Shown: positions 48,530 to 61,488 of the stretch, one piece after another | Layout of the letters: each line of letters starts with the position of its first letter | Numbering within the stretch: position 1 is the first letter of the stretch | Source of the DNA: Taenia hydatigena | Taxonomy: Eukaryota > Platyhelminthes > Cestoda > Cyclophyllidea > Taeniidae | Direction: 5' to 3' | Length of the DNA stretch: 64,000 nucleotides | NCBI GenBank assembly: GCA_036345935.2 | Contig: JADWOT020001859.1 | Coordinates: 1 to 64,000 of the forward strand | Made by a program: the position numbers and the translations under genes | The notes under the pieces: generated by a model | Databases searched by the model: none | The model's input: only the letters and a program-made list of their open reading frames with translations | What the model was told of the DNA's origin: nothing

Positions 48530-50940
48530 AGGCACGTTTTGATATGACAAGACATGGAATGATGAAACAGACTATGGTATCACATTGGTTGAGATAATGC
48601 CGTCAATCATGGTTCAGGTTGGGTTTTGAATCACTGACCTGCTGACTAGACTTATACTCATTTCACATTTGTAATGCAATGACAGACTTCATGCTAACAC
48701 AGTTTGCAATGTGGGCAGATTGGAAAGGACTCAAGTTATCTGATGCTGACCATGTGATCCATGAGCAATTTAGTCCACTCTTGCGAGTTTCTCGTAGTTC
48801 ATGTTCTAGCAGACCACTTCAGTGACAGACGATCTGATTGCAGCAAATGTGAGGTTGTGCCAGCGTTACCACCTTCATGCAAAGATGACGGTGACAGATG
48901 ATACCCTACCTTACTCACATGAAATTTGCAGTTTGTCAATAACTCACCTTCCATGACCTCCCCTCTACTTATCCATGCCACAAAATGCACAATGGTCTCT
49001 TTCATCTTGTCCTTCAAAAGTAATGCTCTGACGCCGGGAGCGATAAATAGCAATTCACTTAATCCGGCGAAACTGCTGAATTAGCGAACGCCTAATTCGA
49101 GGTAGGTTGTGCGTATGTGATAGAGAATTAAATCGTGGTAGTGTCACCTGCACACCTAACAACTATGCATAACGGCAAGATGTGCAAGATGGGCACAATC
49201 GGTCAGAGCTATAAAATTACGGAGAGAAAATGCAATTCATGGAAAGGTGATAGTTACCAAGGCGAAAGATGATCGTAAGGTGTTTGGCCTACCTTTTCAT
49301 GATTTGGTACCTTACCTTTATGGGTGCCAAATTGCACAAGTCCTTGCAGTATGCACGTGTGTTTTCCTTTAGCAACTACGCGGAATAGCTTCTTCGACTT
49401 ATTGCAGTCAGTTTGGATCTCCATAAACAAAAGCAGAACGGAATATGGGTGCGATCTTTGGAGTGTGGTGGAAGTCGATCACACAGATGATGATTCCCAT
49501 AAAAACTAAAGCACCTTCGTCTTTCCGAGATCGAGAGTAGCTGCATTAAGCCTCCTTCCTCCCTTTACTTCACAAACACTTTTTTAATGCTACTGAATGT
49601 CATTGTTACAAAATGTGTCATTAGCATATGCCATTGCTGAATAGCTGCCGATGCAGTTAATTGCCTGCAAGATGAATGTATTGACGACCTTTGCCTTTGG
49701 TTTTTAAAGTTATTGTTCAATTTTCAGGTATCATGTCAACAGAGTAAACGTATATAAGAGCAATTAAGCAAAGCACAATGAAATAGCTTTACTTCGAACA
49801 AGATTAACAGTGATGATAACCGTAGAATGCAATTATTTGCCGTCATGCGTCTGGCACTGCGCTTTTGTTTCAACTTTAAACAAATAGCAATCTATGACGG
49901 TAGTGTGAGAATCAAGTTCGTTAAAAAAACGAAGGTACTCTCAATTGAAAAAGTCGGCTCTCTCACACAAGCTATCGTTTACTAAACTGTCTCTTTTACC
50001 CCGTAGCTCTTGAGGTTGTCCGAAGAGAAACGCATTTAAATACAGAGTCTTAGCCATGCACAATGTTAACTGCGAACATAACAAGTAATTTGCGATAAAC
50101 GTGCAGATTTACTCAAAATCTACTCCATATTTGAGCAGCGTCGTATGTTAAAATGCACCATCATCATCATCTTTCATCATCGCCTGTCACCGATGAAAGC
50201 ACGTGCGGTTGAGACGCTGCAATGTGGTGGATAGTGCATTCAATTTTCAGCATGCATATCACACAGTGACTAAGAAACACGTGCCACCTTGCAGCACGTG
50301 GTGCTGAGGGCTGACACCTCCGCGACTTGTGTGTGTGTGCAGACTTGTGTCAAACGCCCAAGTAAGTTAGCGATTTGCTTTTGGCAATGACAGAGGCATT
50401 GAAGCACAAGTGTACTTCGCTGAATGGAAGATTCAAGGCATCTTTTTTTAGTTTAGATGACTGCAGTGAGAAGTTAGGTACAACCTCAAAAAGGGATCCA
50501 AATATGTTGGTAAATTATGCCCCTAAGACCTGTAGCGTTTGGATACATTTCGACGAGCAGGCGTAATTTCTGTCAAGTCATATCACCTCTTGAAAGTACT
50601 GGATGAAGCATTCCATCCACTCTAAGGCTTGCACTTGACGATTATTAGACCTTTTTTTGCATTTAACAGCAATTAAAACATTTAACAATTGTAACATTTG
50701 CTAAGCTTGAAAAAGCTTATCTTCTGGGGTTGGGGTGGTCTTACAAGTTGGGTAGAAAATGTTTTGCTCGAGGCTATGCAAAACTCGCGTAATCTGCATT
50801 CCACCTTAAAATCGTGTCTCTATCCTCTGCTTGGTATAGCTTTTGCCACTTTTATCGCAAGCACCCAACTGTTTTCATGAGCATGAATTCCATGATGGCA
50901 TATAAAGCTGACTATATTGCTGGTTAGATAGTTGAACATG
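48530..50940. other. Left arm, inner part: no recognisable gene
   Basis: Upstream region of the left CAP gene up to the spacer. Short ORFs recur mirrored in the right arm with no sign of selection. A CAT microsatellite lies at about 50158-50172 and a short GT run at about 50329-50338. Confidence 0.4.
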
Positions 50941-52058
50941 ATTCACTGCACGACTTGGCACAGTCATCGGTAAATTACTACAAAAGCTCCACTTACGCCA
51001 ACCTCACCAATGGCGTGACAGCATGCAAGGGTTGTCAGCTAACACTAATATGCTCCAACTAATAAAATCTCTGCAAGCGTAAACTATTATGCAGAGAAAT
51101 TGGAACTTGCCAGTGCTATCGCCTTAATGCGACAGGTTGCATTTGTCTTTTACATGATCAAACAATAAATGCTCTCGCAATCACTAAAACACTGGGAACA
51201 AACTAGGAAACCTATTACTCAGATGTTGAACGCCTAGGAATCCACCGACTGCCAACGAGCATCGCATAGCTAAGCATGAATTCTCATTAACAAATTGCAT
51301 TAAAACTGGTTTGCTAATCTATTCAGGCTTGGTGAATACCTTTCCGTCATACATCACTTTTATCTTTCAGCAATGTAACTTTGCTGGTATACTTAGTGGA
51401 TTGCATAACTACTAGGAATATTGTGGTAAAATTTTAGGCATAAAGTGACAAAATTGGTAATGAAGGTGCCAACTGCAAGTCAGGATTAGCAGACGTAGTC
51501 ATCTGCGCCAAGAACAGCTCATTAAAGATGTCTTCATCCAAGGACCAGGTGGTTCGCCAAGCTTATAAAAATGAAAACTAAAAGTTAAGAGAGGTGACAA
51601 ACCTGAGAATTTTGCCTTCGCTACCCCACACTTTGAGGGATGCGTTGACCTTGGGCTATCTAGATCCAGGGATTTCAGGCATTTGCATAGCCCCTATCGA
51701 TAGAATCACCTTGTTGCAAACAACTACTGGGGCTTCTCGGAGCGCAATGATGTACCCCACATATTGACAGCTGAAGTGGTAAATCATGCTGTGCGTATTA
51801 ATTGATGCAATGGAAGTTGCCTAGGATGCATCAGCTTTTGTTTGTGTGCTGATCAATCATCAACTATGATTTTAGCAAACCCGGAGTCGAATAAAATCTC
51901 AATTTGCAGTCTTGAACAGGTTGTGTATTTCTTCGACGTCTTTTGGCTTGGATTCGCTTTTAATGAAGTTCATGCGCAATGCAACTACTAGACCTCAGGC
52001 CATCACTGACATCCATCTGGACACCCGTAGGAATCACTCAAGAGCCCAGCACTGATCG
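50941..52058. other. Unique spacer of palindrome P3
   Basis: 1,118 bases between the arms with no self-complementarity seen. The only frame worth noting is on plus at about 51594-51770 (REVTNLRILPSLPHTLRDAL and onward), open for about 59 codons but without recognised family or splice support. No terminal repeats, replication-origin-like feature or transposase were recognised. Confidence 0.6.
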
Positions 52059-54478
52059 CATGTTCAACTATCTAACCAGCAATATAGTCAGCTTTATATG
52101 CCATCATGGAATTCATGCTCATGAAAACAGTTGGGTGCTTGCGATAAAAGTGGCAAAAGCTATACCAAGCAGAGGATAGAGACACGATTTTAAGGTGGAA
52201 TGCAGATTACGCGAGTTTTGCATAGCCTCGAGCAAAACATTTTCTACCCAACTTGTAAGACCACCCCAACCCCAGAAGATAAGCTTTTTCAAGCTTAGCA
52301 AATGTTACAATTGTTAAATGTTTTAATTGCTGTTAAATGCAAAAAAAGGTCTAATAATCGTCAAGTGCAAGCCTTAGAGTGGATGGAATGCTTCATCCAG
52401 TACTTTCAAGAGGTGATATGACTTGACAGAAATTACGCCTGCTCGTCGAAATGTATCCAAACGCTACAGGTCTTAGGGGCATAATTTACCAACATATTTG
52501 GATCCCTTTTTGAGGTTGTACCTAACTTCTCACTGCAGTCATCTAAACTAAAAAAAGATGCCTTGAATCTTCCATTCAGCGAAGTACACTTGTGCTTCAA
52601 TGCCTCTGTCATTGCCAAAAGCAAATCGCTAACTTACTTGGGCGTTTGACACAAGTCTGCACACACACACAAGTCGCGGAGGTGTCAGCCCTCAGCACCA
52701 CGTGCTGCAAGGTGGCACGTGTTTCTTAGTCACTGTGTGATATGCATGCTGAAAATTGAATGCACTATCCACCACATTGCAGCGTCTCAACCGCACGTGC
52801 TTTCATCGGTGACAGGCGATGATGAAAGATGATGATGATGGTGCATTTTAACATATGACGCTGCTCAAATATGGAGTAGATTTTGAGTAAATCTGCACGT
52901 TTATCGCAAATTACTTGTTATGTTCGCAGTTAACATTGTGCATGGCTAAGACTCTGTATTTAAATGCGTTTCTCTTCGGACAACCTCAAGAGCTACGGGG
53001 TAAAAGAGACAGTTTAGTAAACGATGGCTTGTTTGAGAGAGCTAACTTTTTCAATTGAAATACCTTCGTTTTTTCAACGAACTTGATTCTCACATTACCG
53101 TCATAGATTGCTATTTGTTTAAAGTTGAAACAAAAGCGCAGTGCCAGACGCATGACGGCAAATAATTGCATTCTACGGATATCATCACTGTTAATCTTGT
53201 TTGAAGTAAAGCTATTTCATTGTGCTTTGCTTAATTGCTCTTATATACGTTTACTCTGTTGACATGATACCTGAAAATTGAACAATAACTTTAAAAACCA
53301 AAGGCAAAGGCCGCCAATACATTCATCTTGCAGGCCATTAACTCTATCGGCAGCTAGTTCGGCGATGGCACATGCCAATGACACATTTTGTAACAATGAC
53401 ATTCAATAGCATTAAAAAAGTGTTTGTGAAGTAAAGGGAGGAAGGAGGCTTAATGCAGCTACTCTCGATCTCGGAAAGACGAAGGTGCTTTAGTTTTTAT
53501 AGGAATCATCATCTGTGTGATCGACTTCCACCACACCCCAAAGATCGCACCCATATTCCGTTCTGCTTTTGTTTATGGAGATCCAAACTGACTGCAATAA
53601 GTCGAAGAAGCTATTCCGCGTAGTTGCCAAAGGAAAACACACGTGCACACTGCAAGGATTTGTGCAATTTGGCACCCATAAAGGTAAGGTACCAAATCAT
53701 AAAAAGGTAGGCCAAACACCTTACGATCATCTTTCGCCTTGGTGACTATCACCTTTCCATGAATTGCATTTTCTCTCCGTAATTTTATAGCTCTGACTGA
53801 TTGTGCCCATCTTGCACATCTTGCCGTTATGCATAGTTGTTAGGTGTGCAGGTGACACTACCACGATTTAATTCTCTATCACATACGCACAACCTACCTC
53901 GAATTAGGCGTTCGCTAATTCAGCAGTTTCGCCGGATTAAGTGAATTGCTATTTTTCGCTCCCGGTGTCAGAGCATTGCCTTTGAAGGACTGGATGAAAG
54001 AGACCATTGTGCATTTTGTGGCACAGATAAATAGAGGGGTGGTCATGGAAGGTGAGACATTGACAAACTGCAAATTTCATGTGAGTAAGGTAGGGTATCA
54101 TCTGTCACCGTCATCTTTGCATGAAGGTGGTAACGCTGGCACAACCTCACATTTGCTGCAATCAGATCGTCTGTCACTGAAGTGGTCTGCTAGAACATGA
54201 ACTACGAGAAACTCGCAAGAGTGGACTAAATTGCTCATGGATCACATGGTCAGCATCAGATAACTTGAGTCCTTTCCAATCTGCCCACATTGCAAACTGT
54301 GTTAGCATGAAGTCTGTCATTGCATTACAAATGTGAAATGAGTATAAGTCTAGTCAGCAGGTCAGTGATTCAAAACCCAACCTGAACCATGATTGACGGC
54401 ATTATCTCAACCAATGTGATACCATAGTCTGTTTCATCATTCCATGTCTTGTCATATCAAAACGTGCCTTGTTTCACG
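52059..54478. other. Right arm, inner part: no recognisable gene
   Basis: Mirror of 48521-50940, with the same microsatellites and no coding sequence recognised. Substitutions against the left arm cluster at about 53030-53100 and 53940-54058, with almost none before about 53000. Confidence 0.4.
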
Positions 54479-54486
54479 TATAAATA
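54479..54486 (+). promoter_or_regulatory. TATA box of right CAP gene
   Basis: TATAAATA, 38-45 bases upstream of the ATG at 54524, within the block that is identical between arms. Confidence 0.6.
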
Positions 54487-54523
54487 TGTGGGATTGTCTC
54501 GCCCTCCTAGTCTCTTTGCCGCG

Positions 54524-55723
54524 ATGATGTACTCACGGAACAGTAAGTTGTTAATTACTTAGCATCTCTCACTATCATTCTCAACTGTTGCTCTGAGCAA
54601 GCAATTTAGTCATTCTGCACACATTTCGCATTGTCAGGTCTCTTTGTGAAGGTGGTCTTTAGCCTTATCACTGCCACCGCCATGGTGGCGTGTGATCTAC
54701 CTACACCTGTCGAACGGGCACAACTTCTTGAGGCTCATTTGGAAGTTCGCGAAAATGTGTACCCTCCTGCCAGCAATATGCAACTAATGGTAAGTTCGCT
54801 CCCAGCACCTTCGTGGTTGACTAGGCAAGTGTTGACACCATAATCTGTTTCACGTGAAAATATTCTTCGCAGCCACTGATGGTGTCTGTTTTCATCTGTC
54901 TAGAAGTACTCAAAAGAAATGGAGGATCTAGCAGAGTCATGGGCCAAGCTATGTAAATTTAGTCTTCCCGACTTGTCGGTCTACCCACAATACAATGGAG
55001 TCATAAAAAACACCGTCCTTATCAGTGGCATAAAGCCACCTCTTACGGAAGGCGTGTGTGCCTGGAAGGAAGAAGCAAAATACTACACGTATTATAACAA
55101 CTCTTGCACAGAGGTTTGTGGCCACTATACACAGGTGAGGAAATTGTGTGTGTGTGCTACTCATGATATGCAGAGTGTGGATGCACTCCAATCCACACAG
55201 CGAAGCCACTCACTCCTCACTACTGAGTGTCTACTTGAAATGTTATTTGGATAGAAGAGGTGTAAACGAGTGCAGACACGTGCATGCTGATGTGGTAATG
55301 AATGGTTAAGTATAAGATGATGCTTCTTGTCATGCCTTTCTCTCTTCATGAACAGCTGGTTTGGGCAAACACAAATAAGGTGGGCTGTGCAATGCAGCGA
55401 TGCGATAGCCTTCGGCCCGATTGGGAGAATCCGCAATACTTGATCGTGTGTGATTACAAACCTGGGTAAGTTCGGTCTCGTCTAATCATCCGACTGATGA
55501 GAAACCTGTCTATACACTGCTATGCACAAATTCCTCTAGAGGGAACTACATGGGGCAGTGGCCGTATGAGCAAGGACCCAGCTGCAGCAAATGTCCTGAA
55601 GGACAGATGTGTTTCCGCAACCAATGCATCCAAGACCCGAAATGCCATCAAGTGTATCCGACGCTAAAGTTGAGGGATCCCAAAGACAGAACTGTGCCAG
55701 CCTGTGTGGTTTTTAAGGACTAA
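54524..55723 (+). CDS. CAP/venom-allergen-like secreted protein, right copy
   Basis: Five exons: 54524-54542, 54638-54789, 54904-55134, 55356-55465 and 55540-55723. Introns are 95, 114, 221 and 74 bases, all GT-AG; exon lengths 19+152+231+110+184 give 231 codons plus TAA. Exons 1-2 encode the signal peptide (cleavage near Ala24/Cys25) and the first CAP helix with His40. Exon 3 carries Glu62, Glu114 and His131 in GHYTQ. Exon 4 carries LVWANTNKVGCA and YLIVCDYKPG. Exon 5 carries GNYMGQWPYEQG and a Cys-rich end. Expected role: secreted, disulfide-bonded host- or environment-facing protein of the SCP/TAPS family; biochemical activity not predictable. It differs from the left copy at Met194, Asp217, Thr222 and Ala225. 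Promoter to start of exon 5 is identical to the other arm, so both copies should share regulation. No lesion seen. Confidence 0.92.
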
Positions 55724-55881
55724 TTGTTCACCGTTTGTACTGGTTTTAGCCAAGATCGTGTGCTGCGAATCAACCGCCACTTCTCCATACACTCTCACTA
55801 CAGTTCTCCACCTGTCCACCTTTTAGGTTCTGTCACCTTTTGAGTATGCTTTCTTTGTTTCCTACTCCTTGAGTTCAGGAA

Positions 55882-55887
55882 AATAAA
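55882..55887 (+). terminator. Polyadenylation signal of right CAP gene
   Basis: AATAAA 159 bases after the stop codon; a second AATAAA at 55902-55907. Both are mirrored in the left arm. Confidence 0.5.
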
Positions 55888-55909
55888 TATGCATATATGT
55901 TAATAAATG

Positions 55910-58900
55910 TTGCTATGAGGAGATGGCGAGTGCTGCACGTAGTGGAAAGGGCACCTTGTGGAGCGTAAAGTTGGGAGCAAGGAGAAGGGGGTGATAAGAA
56001 GGTGAAAGATGCGTTGCGAATGAGGTAGGGAGGTTTGGCTTGTATCGCGGTAGTTGTATTTGCGTTGGCTAGGTGAAAATTTAGTTTCGTTGCCACTGGC
56101 CTCCTCATTCACCGTTATTCCATGCGACTCAAAGAGTTCCATTCGAGGTCGTTGCAAAATGAGTAATTACCAAGACAATAGATGAAACCTAGTGCTCTAC
56201 CTACAACGCTAAGCACAATACAATGTTTCGAGCTTCTCCTGATTATCAAAGCTTTCTTTGAGCATTAAATGCACTACGCGCTTGATATGTTCACTAATTA
56301 GACCCCCTCCTTAGTTACTTCGCTCACTTCCATGACTGGCTCTACCTCATTGCAGAATCAAAACACTCCTACTATTTGGCTGCTTAATTTGACCTTATGC
56401 TCGGGCTCACTACACTTCTTTGTCGGGCACTTCTGACCTCCAGAACTGGTGGGAGTTTGGTGCGCCGCAGTTGGAGGAGACACCAAATTGTGGTGCAATA
56501 ATGTGGGTTTCTAATCAATTATTTTACTAGGTTTTTTTAAAAACCAAGCTGAATGAGTCGTTTTTTTTATTTCTGATAAATTGATCAAAAGTTTGGAAAA
56601 ATTGAATTGCGAACCATGACGCTGTAAAGCAATGTTGGCTACGTTTAAGGGATTCGCCCTTCATTCTTTCATTTTGGCATTCGAGGAAATACCCCCTCGC
56701 ACTCTCTTATGTACTTGTCACAGTGTCCATACAAATAAACGAGCTCTGGCGGCAATTATTACAGTCACATGGGCCGCGAATGTAACACTGGCTTCTTTTT
56801 AGTGACGGACTTTAGAATCGTCGTGTTAAAAGTCCCTAACGGGCCTTTACTTTAAGACTATAGCTTTTACTGCTGGCCTCATTCCTTTTATCAAAACGCC
56901 ATCTGCAAAGACCCCTTAAAACAGTTAAAAGTGCATCTGTAATAATATTGTGGACAACCCTTATTGGCATTTTATTCTTCCTAAGAAATAAGGCTATCGT
57001 AAAAGTGCTTAGGGATAGGGTTTCCCGATTCGGCCGACTCAATAAGCGACAATAGATGCTGACATCGACCCTGTAGCATACCACAACTAAGCTTCGTATG
57101 GTTTTTAATAGATCAGATTGGATAAGAAGGCAAACCTTTAGTGGTTTTGATATGCTTAAAAGCGATAGTAAAGGACCGGTGTACCCATTCGCTAGCATTG
57201 TGGTTATGACACCAAACTTTGGCATCAGCGTTTTATTTTCGACAGCTAAATATGAGAATTAACAGCGAAAAATCATCTTTGCTTAGTTGGTCTCCATTTA
57301 GATGTCATCCTTTACAGCAGTCTGACGTTACTTGGTAGCGAATAAAGCTGATTTTATCTACTTATTCCGATATAAGTAGGAATTGGGAGCACCTCCGTTA
57401 GCATGAGCCTAATTTGAGCCACTTGCTAGCTCACATAAAAGTTCTCATACCTACGCAAATAACCGATATTCTAGAGACATGTATCAGGACTGGTGATTTC
57501 CGCTTTGCCCCTCTACATGGCATAATAACGAATTGTTCTTTGCTGTGGTGCTAAAAGCCCTTAATGTGTTAGTTTGCAATTCCAGACTCTAAGCTTTACA
57601 TCGCATGTTCCAGCATCACCTCTCCTAAAAGATGACGTAGATCAAAGCAGCATAGAAGATCGCATCTTAATTGGACAGGGAAGAGCTTACCTAAAGTGCT
57701 GCTTGTATGACCTAAACACCGTTGCCAAGAGTTAAGGCGAAACCTGCAGTGAGTTAGCTGTTGTCTCACCACATCACTCACTCGCATTTGATCACACCTA
57801 TTTACCTTAACTTCTTGACAAATGCAATACATTTTAGACATAATTTGCGCCTTCATTTTATGACTCACTTTGGCACCTGCTATGCTGAATGGAAGCAAGA
57901 ACGAAGCACTGAATATTTAAGTCATCGGCAAGAAATGTGCATAGGCCAAGGTTGTGCTCCAAGTAATCGCAACGCTTTCCTGTACTTGTCTTTTACCTGA
58001 GCTATACCGAAATTGGATAGGTTCCCTCCTGTAAGAGCTTCTACTGGAATTACAAGCACTCCAAACGTGCGCATCTTATTCTGATAGATTTCGGTGTGTA
58101 ATCAGCCCAACGACCTGGCAGTAGCTAACTTGTACTACTTTGCGTTTTTTTCCAATATCGTACTATGAAAAGGAATGAGTGCTCATTGTACGGCGAACTT
58201 TGCCACAATGTGCAAACAGAAATCAGGCCCACATTTTCTATCCGTGTAAACTCAAAAGACTATGAGGACAATTTCCCTTTTAGTAAGGCCGATAGCGGCT
58301 GGCATTTTTAAAAGCCTGAACTGCATTTAAAATTGGGTGGCTTTTTCACTTGATATTGCACGAAACTGCACTTTGTATTTGTATCAGTGCGATTACATTT
58401 GCTTCACTAAGTTGGTCCCACAGGACCCAAACGAGCCCTCAGCCGTGGCTGGCATTGCACAGGGTGCCTTGAACCTCTTAGAAAGGCGCTTGAAATTTCC
58501 AAATGATTTAATGACCATGATGCTCGAACTGATTGGCTGTTTGCCCTGTGCCTACCTCTAGATTCCAAATACGTGCAGACAGGAAACAGCCTTGATAAAG
58601 AACGAATTTTCTTTCATAAAATCCAAACAGCTACTCATGCATGAGTGATCACTACTGTAGCAAAGGTAGGGTGCAGGCGCTTTGTGATTCTTCATTTTAC
58701 CGTTTTTCGCGTGACCCAGTTCCATAACCACACAGTCATGTCATTCTTTGTGCTAGCATCCTCTTTTCCTCATTTTATGGATGGTGCTAGATTTAAACAC
58801 TCAAGTGTTTGAAGTCACCCTACCAGCCATATCAAAATGGTTATAAGTGGTATAGTTCTGTTACAACGATTGTGGTTGCAGTGCTGTAAACTATTCGAAT

Positions 58901-61480
58901 TGGCCATGATTTGAAGTTATTCTAGCACACCTCTTGCCTCCTTTTCCATGCTCACACCAACGCAAACTTAGCGACACTGACCCAATTTTACATCGGCCTA
59001 AAAAAACCAAGCCTATTGTACCAATTGTGCAGGCAGTTAAAAGGACAACACCCGGTAGAGTTCAAAAATGGAAAATATTATGCAGGAAATGGCGGGTCAG
59101 ATAACGACATCGGAGTCAATATGACACTACTGTTGCAGAACATCTAAGTGCATCAGTCCGAAAACACATAGCATCAGTCTTAATACAACTCGCCTTGCGT
59201 TCCACAGAAATAAATTGAGTCCATGCAAAGGGTGAAATATTATTCGGGAAAAGAGTAAAGTACAGCTTTGAACACATGTACCGAATCCGAGGCCAAGGTT
59301 AAGGACTTTCAGGAGCACTCTGTGACTTGTTTATCAAACTGTACCCAAGACCCTTCTCATGCGTTCCTACGATAGGCCAATTACTTTCATCCATTTGTCC
59401 TCCGATCTATTACCCGTTCGGATGCTAGTAAAGTCAAGGCAAATTACCGCATTTCTCGCATGGCCATAATCCTCTCCTTGGATGAATCTTCAAATTGCAC
59501 ATTGCGACTGCATCTACAGTTATCACTGCAGTCTTCAATATGAGCAGCCCATTCCGCTCCTCGGCAGAATGCCGCCATCACGAACAAGAAGAAATATCCC
59601 AGTTAACGTGCAATCTCTTTGAAGCTTTTGCCCGCAGATGCATGCAGTTCTGTCAAAAATGAGCCATTTTCCTTAATTTTTGGTCGCTTATTCTGCCACT
59701 ATATAATGCCAAATGTTTGTGCAAATAACATAACCAACTTTGAGTGCAATGGCACAAATTAAGAGAGAGATGCAGCGACCGACTCTAAGGGTGTGTAAAA
59801 TTTCCAGTTCACATCGCTAGTAATGAACGGAAGGGTGGATTCCTTGTGAGTCGGTTATTGGAGGAAAAATTGAGAATGAAAATAAGGAGGAAAGTGCTGG
59901 ATCGTACGAAGCAAGAAGATGATCGGTCACTATACGGGTGGATGCTATGTAGAGTCACACGCTGATCATCTGTGGCTTCGACAAAACATTGTACTTTTAT
60001 GCTGGTAACTATGTGCGTATTTGCGTAGACGTGGTTAAATGGCAACGCATACCACAACAGCGGTGGGGCAGGACCCTCGTGAAGGAACCTGTCAGGCCAT
60101 AACCCTGTTAAACATTAAGAACCTACAACTGAAAGCAAAGTGCGATGAACGGATCTTAGCGCCACAACTATGCGCCTTTTAAGATCCCATTTATAAGCCG
60201 TCATAATGATTGGCATGAAGTGAAAGGTGTACTGTGCATCATGCCTTTAGTGCCCAGTGCCTTGTAATGTGTCTGCAAATAAGAGTTACGCTTTAGTAGT
60301 TAAGCTTTGTGTGGGACTGCTATGATCCCCATTCAATTGATACTATCGAAACGGGACTTTGTCCAATCGGAGGACAAATGACTCACTGCAGTAGTATCGG
60401 CGAATTGGTAGCAGTATCTACCTAGTAATTACTTCCTACATGGTTTCAAGCCAGTACTATCCATTTATCAAAAAACAAGTTGCCTGCGGTCAATTCAACC
60501 ACGCCATGGCGAAGCCACAGTGTTGGGACTGTGTTCAGTTGGATCTTGCATTGCTAGAAAAGCTTTAAAAGTACTTTGATGATTTTTCGCCTTATATAGT
60601 GATGTGGATTTTAAGGATAGAATCAAAACCTGAATGATCCGTTTAAACAAAGTTTTGTATACTATTCCAGAACAGATGTCCTCAGGTTAAGGTCTATGTC
60701 GCTTGTGCGGAATTCAAATGCGGCATACCGGCAAATAAGTGAGTGAAATTGGAGATGTAATTTCTGACATGCGAGATCAATGAATGAGAGCGAGTTTATT
60801 AAGTGTGGATCATTGGCCATGACATTTCTTACCGTACTACCGATAGTGTGGATCCGCGAGGGTGCTGTGCGATGGAAAGAAGTCTAAACAACACTGAAGT
60901 AGTAAATTGCAAATAGGGTAAGCAATGTACTAATTTGACCAAAGCATAAACGCGTGACTAACTTAGTGAAATTCTACCATCGCAGGTCTCAGAAATACTA
61001 TGGGATAAGATGGCCATTTATTTATGCCAAGCTACGGTTGGGCAAGAGAGTGCTTGCTCCTAATTTGTGTTTGAAGGTTTCGACAGCTGTACCGACAGTG
61101 TTCAATTCCCAAGAACTCATGGCTAGCAATGCATGGAAAATTGGCGAAATAAGATGCTTCATCAATGTGATCTGACAACGTTTTGACCACAACTGGGAGT
61201 CTGTGGTTGTTGAAGATCAACCCCAAGACTTTCAACATAATCATTCCACTCCTCAAGGATACAGCTAACAGCCATCTCACACCTAAATTAGTAACATTGT
61301 CCATATCATCTCAGCTGTCTTCCATTGCATTGTATTTCAATTTCACTATGCAGCTGCATATACGTGAGAATAGTGCCATATTATACATGAGTTTAAAAAT
61401 CAAAGCCAAGATTGGCTTTAAAGGTATAATGAAGGGTACCTTACAATTCAAGCAGTGAAATGCGTGTAATCCCCGAGTGT
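55910..61480. other. Right arm, outer part: no recognisable gene
   Basis: Mirror of 41520-47090. The longest frame (57225-56836 on minus, 129 codons) is broken into two frames by a small indel in the left arm, so it is not a maintained gene. No family recognised. Confidence 0.4.
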
Positions 61481-61488
61481 GCGAATCT

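Larger units (their letters stand above)
41080..50940. repeat. Left arm of young palindrome (P3)
   Basis: Reverse complement of 52059-62010. The inner boundary is exact at 50940/52059. In the inner half paired coordinates sum to 102999, drifting slightly outward because of small indels. By eye identity is mosaic: 47406-48940 is identical to its partner and about 49980-50940 has a single difference, while other blocks differ at several percent. Outer similarity fades near 41080, where a roughly 30-base indel is also seen. The arm carries one complete CAP gene and otherwise no recognised gene. Confidence 0.9.

Noticed and set aside
54330..54400. Second B-box-like stretch (GGTCAGTGATTCAAAACCC) in both palindrome arms
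   Set aside because: T-arm stem does not pair and no other tRNA parts were seen.
54949..55209. 86-codon ORF antisense to CAP exon 3 (also 47790-48050)
   Set aside because: A shadow of the CAP exon and its intron on the other strand.
57596..57898. 100-codon ORF present in both palindrome arms (also 45105-45407)
   Set aside because: Conserved only because the arms are near-identical DNA; no family, splice sites or codon evidence.
58337..58561. 74-codon ORF in the right arm
   Set aside because: The left-arm counterpart carries a two-base indel that breaks the frame, so it is not maintained.
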